Assembly (NCBI GenBank): GCA_002452735.1
Contig: DKFD01000002.1
Coordinates: 1 to 54,527 of the forward strand
Direction: 5' to 3'
Source of the DNA: Patescibacteria group bacterium UBA6805
GTDB lineage: Bacteria > Patescibacteriota > Minisyncoccia > Minisyncoccales > Minisyncoccaceae
Length of the DNA stretch: 54,527 nucleotides
The notes below the pieces were generated by a model that had not been told where the DNA came from, did no database searches, and saw only the letters and a list, made by a program, of their open reading frames with translations. Below, one piece after another: positions 49,938-54,527 of the stretch. The position numbers and the translations under genes are program-made. Numbering within the stretch: the first letter of the stretch is position 1; every line of letters begins with the position of its first letter.

Positions 49938-50138
49938 ATGAAAAAGATTAAATTTTTCAATTCAATCGCCGAAGCCGAACTAATAAAGAATCTCTTGAAA
50001 GAGCATGGCATCGATGCTTCGGTGCAGAAACGGGGACTGCAGTTCCCCGGCGATTTGGGAGATTCCTACGGAGCGGATTTGTTCGTGCCGGAGAAAGACA
50101 TTAAAAAGGCGGAAGATATTTTGGGCGGAGAGGAATAA
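49938..50138 (+). CDS. DUF2007-like small protein
   Basis: 66 residues. 'MKKIKFFNSIAEAELIKNLL' and 'LFVPEKDIKKAEDILGG' match the pattern of DUF2007 'putative signal-transducing' proteins (an alpha/beta fold with a terminal helix). AGGA precedes the ATG by a few bases. Function unknown. It follows secA by 4 bp. Confidence 0.7.
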   Translation: MKKIKFFNSIAEAELIKNLLKEHGIDASVQKRGLQFPGDLGDSYGADLFVPEKDIKKAEDILGGEE

Positions 50139-50142
50139 AACA

Positions 50143-50574
50143 ATGGAACATGTAGCCATAATGAAAAAATCCTGGGATTTGACAAAGAAAATCCTGAACG
50201 GAGAGAAGAAAATTGAATCAAGGTGGTACAAAGCGAAACACAAGCCCTGGGACAGCATCAAAAAAGGAGAAAAAATATACTTCAAAGATTCCGGCGAGCC
50301 GGTGAGATTAATGGCCGAAGCTGGAAAAGTTCTTCAGTTTTCTGGCCTGACCCCGAAGAAAGTGAAAGAAATCCTGGAAAAATACGGTGCGGCTGACGGG
50401 ATTGAAAAGAATAAAATCCATGAATTTTATGAAAGATTCAGGAACAGCAAATACTGCCTCCTCGTTTTTCTTAAAAATCCCAGAGAAATCAGGCCGTTCA
50501 AGATAAATAAGGCCGGATTCGGAATGATGTCGGCCTGGCTGACTGTGGGTGACATCAACCAAATCAAAAGGTGA
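50143..50574 (+). CDS. ASCH/PUA-like domain protein
   Basis: 143 residues from ATG 50143, with GAGGA 10 nt before it. 'TKKILNGEKKIESRWYKAKHK' and 'SIKKGEKIYFKDSGEPVRLM' resemble ASCH domains, small PUA-like folds that bind RNA or modified nucleotides. The C-terminal 'NPREIRPFKINKAGFGMMSAW' completes the barrel. Role in RNA modification or translation is inferred from fold only. Confidence 0.7.
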   Translation: MEHVAIMKKSWDLTKKILNGEKKIESRWYKAKHKPWDSIKKGEKIYFKDSGEPVRLMAEAGKVLQFSGLTPKKVKEILEKYGAADGIEKNKIHEFYERFRNSKYCLLVFLKNPREIRPFKINKAGFGMMSAWLTVGDINQIKR

Positions 50575-50595
50575 TTAATCCTATTATTCCCCTTT

Positions 50596-50676
50596 AATCG
50601 TAGATTATTTAAAACCAATCTATGGTTGGAGATAGTTGACAAATATTAATCTACGATTTATAATGTTAATCGTAGA
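50596..50676 (+). promoter_or_regulatory. Consensus promoter and operator-like repeats of the Fic gene
   Basis: Perfect TTGACA (50636-50641), a 17-bp spacer and TATAAT (50659-50664). The -10 is bracketed by a 9-bp inverted repeat TCTACGATT (50650-50658) / AATCGTAGA (50668-50676). A third AATCGTAGA lies at 50596-50604, and a separate palindrome AACCA-ATCTA-TGGTT is at 50612-50626. The arrangement suggests tight repression by a dimeric regulator. Confidence 0.85.
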
Positions 50677-50693
50677 CATAAGTATTGATTTTT

Positions 50694-51821
50694 ATGATGA
50701 GAACTGGAAGATACATTGATTTATTAAAGGGCGAAGCCCAGTATAAAGCTTTTGTCCCCAACCCGCTTCCTTTTAATGTTAGAATGAACGGGGATCTGCA
50801 AAGCCTGCTTTCCAAGGCCGATTTATCTTTGGGAAGACTAGATGGCATCGCGGAAACGTTGCCCGATGTCGATTTTTTCATTTTGATGTATATTAGGAAA
50901 GAAGCTACTCTTTCAAGCCAAGTTGAGGGAACCCAGGCTACTTTTGCGGACGTTTTAAGAGCCGAAGCAAAAATAGAAAGCTTGGAGACCCATAAAGACG
51001 TGGACGAAATTTTAAATTACATAAAAGCAATGAATCACGGGTTGGAGCGACTTGAATCGCTGCCTCTTTCTTTAAGGCTGATAAAAGAAATTCATGGAAT
51101 TCTGCTTCAGGGAGTAAGAGGGGAATGGAAGGAACCGGGAGAATTTAGGGGGTCGCAAAACTGGATCGGAGGCGCCAGTATTGAACAAGCTTCTTTCGTT
51201 CCCTGTCCGCCGCAAGAGCTCATAAACGCTTTGGGCGATTTAGAAAAGTTTTTTTATAACAACTCAAAAATTCCAGTTTTACTAAAAACCGGATTAATCC
51301 ATGCTCAATTTGAAAATATCCATCCTTTTCTGGACGGCAACGGAAGAATCGGGCGTCTTTTAATTACGTTTTATCTTTGCCAGCAGAAAGTTTTGGATAG
51401 GCCCCTTTTATACCTTTCCGATTTCTTTAAAAAATACCGACAAGAATATTACGACCGGCTTAATGTCTTTCACGAAAAAGACGATATTGAAAATTGGTTA
51501 AAATTTTTCTTAGAAGGGGTGGACGTCACCGCCAGACAAGCGGTGGAAACCAGCAAGAAAATAATAAAATTAAAAGAAGAAGATGCGAAAAAAATAGAAA
51601 CTCTTGGAAGGTCTACACCCAAGGCGGCCGCGGTGTTTAACTCTTTATTCCATACGCCTATGTTAAAAATAAAAGACATAGAAAAAATTACTGGGCTTAA
51701 AAATCCAAACGCCATGTTTTTAACTAATAAAATGGTGAACCTTGGAATTTTAAAAGAAATAACCGGAAAAAAAAGAAACAAAGTATTCGTCTATCAAAAA
51801 TACATTAGTTTATTTGAATAA
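50694..51821 (+). CDS. Fic-family AMP transferase with N-terminal inhibitory helix
   Basis: 375 residues from ATG 50694 (50697 is also possible). The Fic motif HPFLDGNGRIGR begins at His210, fully canonical for AMPylation. Residues 74-79, SSQVEG, match the inhibitory [S/T]xxxE[G/N] motif in the N-terminal part, so it is class II and self-inhibited. The N-terminal Fic_N-type domain and a C-terminal winged-helix-like segment ('IKDIEKITGLKNPNAMFLTNK') are present. It would AMPylate a protein target and may repress its own promoter through the C-terminal domain. No antitoxin partner is next to it. Confidence 0.92.
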   Translation: MMRTGRYIDLLKGEAQYKAFVPNPLPFNVRMNGDLQSLLSKADLSLGRLDGIAETLPDVDFFILMYIRKEATLSSQVEGTQATFADVLRAEAKIESLETHKDVDEILNYIKAMNHGLERLESLPLSLRLIKEIHGILLQGVRGEWKEPGEFRGSQNWIGGASIEQASFVPCPPQELINALGDLEKFFYNNSKIPVLLKTGLIHAQFENIHPFLDGNGRIGRLLITFYLCQQKVLDRPLLYLSDFFKKYRQEYYDRLNVFHEKDDIENWLKFFLEGVDVTARQAVETSKKIIKLKEEDAKKIETLGRSTPKAAAVFNSLFHTPMLKIKDIEKITGLKNPNAMFLTNKMVNLGILKEITGKKRNKVFVYQKYISLFE

Positions 51822-51853
51822 CAAAAATCCCGTTTACAGATTGGGCCGTGAAC

Positions 51854-51882
51854 TTGTCTAAAACATCTTTTTAGTGTATTAT
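51854..51882 (+). promoter_or_regulatory. Promoter of lepB
   Basis: TTGTCT (51854-51859), a 17-bp spacer, then TATTAT (51877-51882), 7 nt before ATG 51890; leaderless. Confidence 0.65.
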
Positions 51883-51889
51883 TCAACCA

Positions 51890-52456
51890 ATGAATAAAAA
51901 AGAATTGATTAGTTTTGCTTTTGACTGGATAAAATTGTTCCTGCTGGCTTTAGCCATTGTCATGCCCGTCCGTGTGCTGTTGTTTCAGCCTTTTGTCGTG
52001 AGCGGGGCCTCCATGGACCCTAATTTTCACGATGCCGACTATTTAATCATTGATGAATTGACGTATAGGACAAGAAAGCCGGAGAGGCAGGAAGTGATAG
52101 TATTCAAGTATCCTTTGGAGCCTTCCAAGAAATATATCAAAAGGATAATCGGTTTGCCCGGGGAGAAGGTGGAAATCAAAGAAGGAGAGATATTTATTAC
52201 GAAGAACAACGAGACCGTAAAAATCGAAGAGCCGTATTTATCGGAAGAAGTAATGGAGGAATGGAAAAGCAACGCCAATTTTTCAATAGAATTGGACGCT
52301 GACGACTATTTTGTCATGGGAGACAATAGAAACTATTCTTCAGATTCAAGAAGCTGGGGACCGTTGCCCAAGAAAAACATCGTGGGCAAGGTTTTCGTCA
52401 AGCTTTCTATTTTTGATTTTCTTTTAAAATTAAAGAACAGCTATGGCCAAACTTAA
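51890..52456 (+). CDS. lepB: Signal peptidase I
   Basis: 188 residues. One N-terminal membrane segment (about 15-33), then the catalytic Ser41 in 'VVSGASMDPNF' and the catalytic Lys84 in 'KYIKRIIGLPGEKV', plus 'FVMGDNRNYSSDSRSWG'. Cleaves Sec-exported preproteins on the outer face of the membrane. The hisS start lies 14 bp inside it. Confidence 0.95.
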   Translation: MNKKELISFAFDWIKLFLLALAIVMPVRVLLFQPFVVSGASMDPNFHDADYLIIDELTYRTRKPERQEVIVFKYPLEPSKKYIKRIIGLPGEKVEIKEGEIFITKNNETVKIEEPYLSEEVMEEWKSNANFSIELDADDYFVMGDNRNYSSDSRSWGPLPKKNIVGKVFVKLSIFDFLLKLKNSYGQT

Positions 52457-53726
52457 ATTCCAGAGTCCGAGCGGAATGCACGACGTTCTGCCTCAGGACC
52501 AGATATATTTCCAGAAGGTTTACAGGGTCATTGAAAAAATGTTTGATTTTTACGGTTTTGAGAAAATAGATACGCCGATTCTTGAAAGCGCTGATTTGTT
52601 TAGTCGGACAATCGGCCCGAACACCGATATAGTGGAAAAAGAAATGTATATTCTCAGAACCAGAGAAGGCAAAGAGGCGTTGGCTTTGAGGCCGGAAGGG
52701 ACAGCGCCCATCATGCGCGCCTATCTCGAGCACGGCTTCAATACTTTTCCCCAGCCGGTTAAGCTTTGGTATTTCGGCCCATTTTTCAGGCACGAAAGGC
52801 CCCAGGCCGGGAGATACAGGCAGTTCTGGCAATTCGGCTGCGAGGTTTTGGGAGAAAAGGAGCCCATCGTCGATGCCCAGACGATTTTAGTCACGCTGAA
52901 CATTCTAAGCGAGTTGGGAATAAATAACACCCTGGTTAAAATCAATTCAATCGGAGACGAAAACTGCCGGGGGGATTACAAAAAAGCCCTGGTGAAGTTT
53001 TTAAAATCCCAGAAAGCCTCTTTATGCCGGGATTGTTTAAGAAGAACCAAAACCAATCCCTTGAGGGTTCTTGACTGCAAGAACGAAAAATGCAGGGAAG
53101 CACTGAACGAAGCTCCCCAGATTATTGATTTTCTTTGCAATGAATGCCACAGCCATCTGAAAGGAGTTTTGGAATATCTGGAAGAATTGAAAGTTCCATA
53201 TATCCTTGACCCTTTTCTGGTCAGGGGCTTGGACTATTACACCAAGACGGTTTTTGAAATAGGGGTTTCCAAGAACGACGAAGAAGAGGGAGAGGAAGTC
53301 TTGGCAGGAGGAGGAAGATATGATATCCTGTCAAAGGTTTTGGGCAAAACCAATGTCCCTTCCTGCGGAGCGGCCGCAGGAGTGGAAAGAATAGTTTTCT
53401 TGATGAGAAAAAGAAGAATGGAGGGCGTTTATTCCCCTCTGTCCAAGGTTTTCATCGCTCAGATAGGTCCTTTGGCCAAAAAGAAAGGATTGGTCATCAT
53501 GGAAGAGCTGAGAAAGGCGGGGATAAAGGCGGCGGAATCTTTCAGCAAGGATTCTCTGAAGATGCAGTTAAGCCGGGCCAACAAGCTGAACATTAACGTG
53601 GTCGTCATCATTGGCCAGAAAGAAGCATTGAGAGACGTGCTCATAATCCGAGACATGGAAACCGGCAAGCAGGCGGAAGTCGGTTTCAAAGACATGGTTA
53701 AAGAAATTAAAAAAAGGCTAAAATAA
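52443..53726 (+). CDS. hisS: Histidyl-tRNA synthetase
   Basis: 427 residues, class II. 'SPSGMHDVLPQDQIYFQKVY', motif 2 'WYFGPFFRHERPQAGRYRQF', the family-specific 'VRGLDYYTKTVFEIG' and motif 3 'AGGGRYDILSKVLG'. The C-terminal anticodon-binding domain follows. Charges tRNA-His. Overlaps lepB by 14 bp and is 6 bp before rpsU. Confidence 0.96.
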   Translation: MAKLKFQSPSGMHDVLPQDQIYFQKVYRVIEKMFDFYGFEKIDTPILESADLFSRTIGPNTDIVEKEMYILRTREGKEALALRPEGTAPIMRAYLEHGFNTFPQPVKLWYFGPFFRHERPQAGRYRQFWQFGCEVLGEKEPIVDAQTILVTLNILSELGINNTLVKINSIGDENCRGDYKKALVKFLKSQKASLCRDCLRRTKTNPLRVLDCKNEKCREALNEAPQIIDFLCNECHSHLKGVLEYLEELKVPYILDPFLVRGLDYYTKTVFEIGVSKNDEEEGEEVLAGGGRYDILSKVLGKTNVPSCGAAAGVERIVFLMRKRRMEGVYSPLSKVFIAQIGPLAKKKGLVIMEELRKAGIKAAESFSKDSLKMQLSRANKLNINVVVIIGQKEALRDVLIIRDMETGKQAEVGFKDMVKEIKKRLK

Positions 53727-53732
53727 GAGAAT

Positions 53733-53942
53733 ATGAAGGTTCAAAAACAACAAAAAGAAACTTCCCAATCGCTGGTTTACCGTTTCACCAAGGCCGTTCA
53801 GAAGAGCGGTATCTTGACCGAAGCCAGAAAAAGAAGATTCAGGGACAGGACCAAGAGCGGCAATCTCCAGAAGAAAGCAGCTCTGATAAAAGTGGAAAAA
53901 AGGAAGAGCTATGAAAAATTAAAAAAGCTGGGTAAGGCCTAA
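53733..53942 (+). CDS. rpsU: 30S ribosomal protein S21
   Basis: 69 residues, very basic. 'YRFTKAVQKSGILTEARKRR' is typical of bS21, which helps base-pair mRNA with 16S rRNA during initiation. Followed 3 bp later by the YqeY-like gene, a common pairing with rpsU in bacteria. Confidence 0.88.
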   Translation: MKVQKQQKETSQSLVYRFTKAVQKSGILTEARKRRFRDRTKSGNLQKKAALIKVEKRKSYEKLKKLGKA

Positions 53943-53945
53943 TTT

Positions 53946-54446
53946 ATGTTAATCGAAGAAATCAAAAAAGATTTAATCGGTTTTCAAAAGGACAAGAACG
54001 AAACAGCGGTTTCTTCTTTGAGAATGCTCGTTTCGGCCGTTGTCAACAAGCAGAAAGACAAGAGACTGAAAATATCCGAGAAAAACCCCGATTTCAACGA
54101 AGAGGAGTTGAGTGAGAAAAGCGTTTTAAACGACGAAGAAACGATTGAAGTTATTTCTTCCGAAGTCAAGAAAAGAAGGGATAGCATTTTGTCTTTTGAA
54201 AAAGGAGGGAGGAACGACCTGATTGAAAAAGAAAAAGCAGAGCTGGAGATTTTAAAGAAATATTTGCCCGAAGAAATGGGCGAGGAAGAAATACGGAATC
54301 TGATCAAAGAAGCGATAGCCAAGACCAACGCCCAGGGAATGAAAGACATAGGCCTCGTGATGAAGGAAATATCTCCCAAAACCAAAGGAAGGGCTGACGG
54401 GAATCTGGTGGCCAAAATAGTGAAAGAAGAGTTGAACGCTGCTTGA
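53946..54446 (+). CDS. GatB/YqeY domain protein
   Basis: 166 residues. 'MLIEEIKKDLIGFQKDKNET', 'SSLRMLVSAVVNKQKDK', 'LEILKKYLPEEMGEEEIRNLI' and 'GMKDIGLVMKEISPKTKGRADGNLV' match YqeY, related to the C-terminal tail of GatB. A tRNA-binding or amidotransferase-assisting role is inferred. The stop lies in the terminator hairpin. Confidence 0.92.
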   Translation: MLIEEIKKDLIGFQKDKNETAVSSLRMLVSAVVNKQKDKRLKISEKNPDFNEEELSEKSVLNDEETIEVISSEVKKRRDSILSFEKGGRNDLIEKEKAELEILKKYLPEEMGEEEIRNLIKEAIAKTNAQGMKDIGLVMKEISPKTKGRADGNLVAKIVKEELNAA

Positions 54447-54459
54447 AAAGGCAGTTTTT
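54439..54459 (+). terminator. Intrinsic terminator with GAAA tetraloop
   Basis: CTGCTT-GAAA-AGGCAG (one G-U pair) followed by TTTTT. Terminates the hisS-rpsU-yqeY run. Confidence 0.85.
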
Positions 54460-54462
54460 AAT

Positions 54463-54491
54463 TTGACCCTTGCCTGTTTTCATAGTAAAAT
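54463..54491 (+). promoter_or_regulatory. Promoter of pseudopilin gene at 54503
   Basis: TTGACC (54463-54468), a 17-bp spacer, then TAAAAT (54486-54491), 11 nt before the ATG. Confidence 0.75.
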
Positions 54492-54502
54492 ATCTTAAAG
54501 AT

Positions 54503-54527
54503 ATGAAAACCCCCAAACAATCTTTCA
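54503..54527 (+). CDS. Pseudopilin gene, 5' end only
   Basis: Only 25 bases remain, encoding MKTPKQSF, which matches the start of the class III prepilin signal 'SFTLIE' seen in the paralogs. It is preceded by a clear promoter. Whether it carries a LamG domain cannot be seen. Confidence 0.7.

Overview
The window looks like part of a small, streamlined bacterial chromosome of the Candidate Phyla Radiation (Patescibacteria), most likely the Parcubacteria. This is inferred from several things together: dense gene packing with many 4-bp ATGA overlaps, repeated short prepilin-like proteins fused to LamG lectin domains, an archaeal/eukaryotic-type IleRS, a GlmU-like bifunctional nucleotidylyltransferase, and a housekeeping-heavy gene set. 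There is no rRNA here to confirm it. Nearly every gene is ordinary core machinery: six aminoacyl-tRNA synthetases (argS, ileS, glyS, metG, leuS, hisS), ribosomal proteins L20, L35 and S21, IF-3, tmRNA/SmpB, SecA, signal peptidase I, topoisomerase I, ParA/ParB, GlmS and MurB.

Layout. 1-1681: the tail of a pseudopilin-LamG gene and a PP-loop tRNA thiolase-like gene. 1647-3517 (minus): smpB, tmRNA (ssrA), infC, rpmI and rplT form one tightly packed block; the tmRNA 5' end overlaps the smpB stop, and infC appears to start 6 nt after the tmRNA CCA. 3558-6701: argS, an acetyltransferase, a small unknown gene, a guanine-deaminase-like gene and an alkyltransferase gene. 6702-11727: an AT-rich island with a broken XRE regulator, an EcoRI-family adenine methyltransferase, an unknown 134-residue protein, a DUF262-HNH nuclease and an OLD-type ATPase/TOPRIM nuclease. 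It is probably an anti-phage restriction/defence cassette. 11728-35490: a long plus-strand run of tRNA synthetases, envelope proteins, GlmS, a 2-oxoacid:ferredoxin oxidoreductase, YvcK and a GlmU-like enzyme, with pseudopilin-LamG genes inserted in translational coupling. 35497-38549: a minus-strand small gene, tRNA-Leu(CAA), and a parA-pseudopilin-parB operon. 38621-43405: small unknown genes around a divergent promoter, then nagZ, topA and pth on minus. 43506-54446: an O-antigen-ligase-like TPR membrane protein, HAD protein, murB, a lysine-rich 33-residue protein, hpf, secA, small genes, a Fic protein with its own operator-like repeats, lepB, hisS, rpsU and yqeY. At 54503 another pseudopilin gene begins.

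Three themes stand out. First, the defence cassette at 6871-11512 combines families in a way I do not recognise as a named system. Second, at least five pseudopilin genes (four with visible LamG domains) are scattered through unrelated operons, even between parA and parB. Third, many first-in-operon genes have a -35/-10 promoter whose -10 lies only 6-7 nt (up to about 12) before the start codon, implying leaderless or near-leaderless mRNAs, while a few small genes have long leaders and strong Shine-Dalgarno sites.
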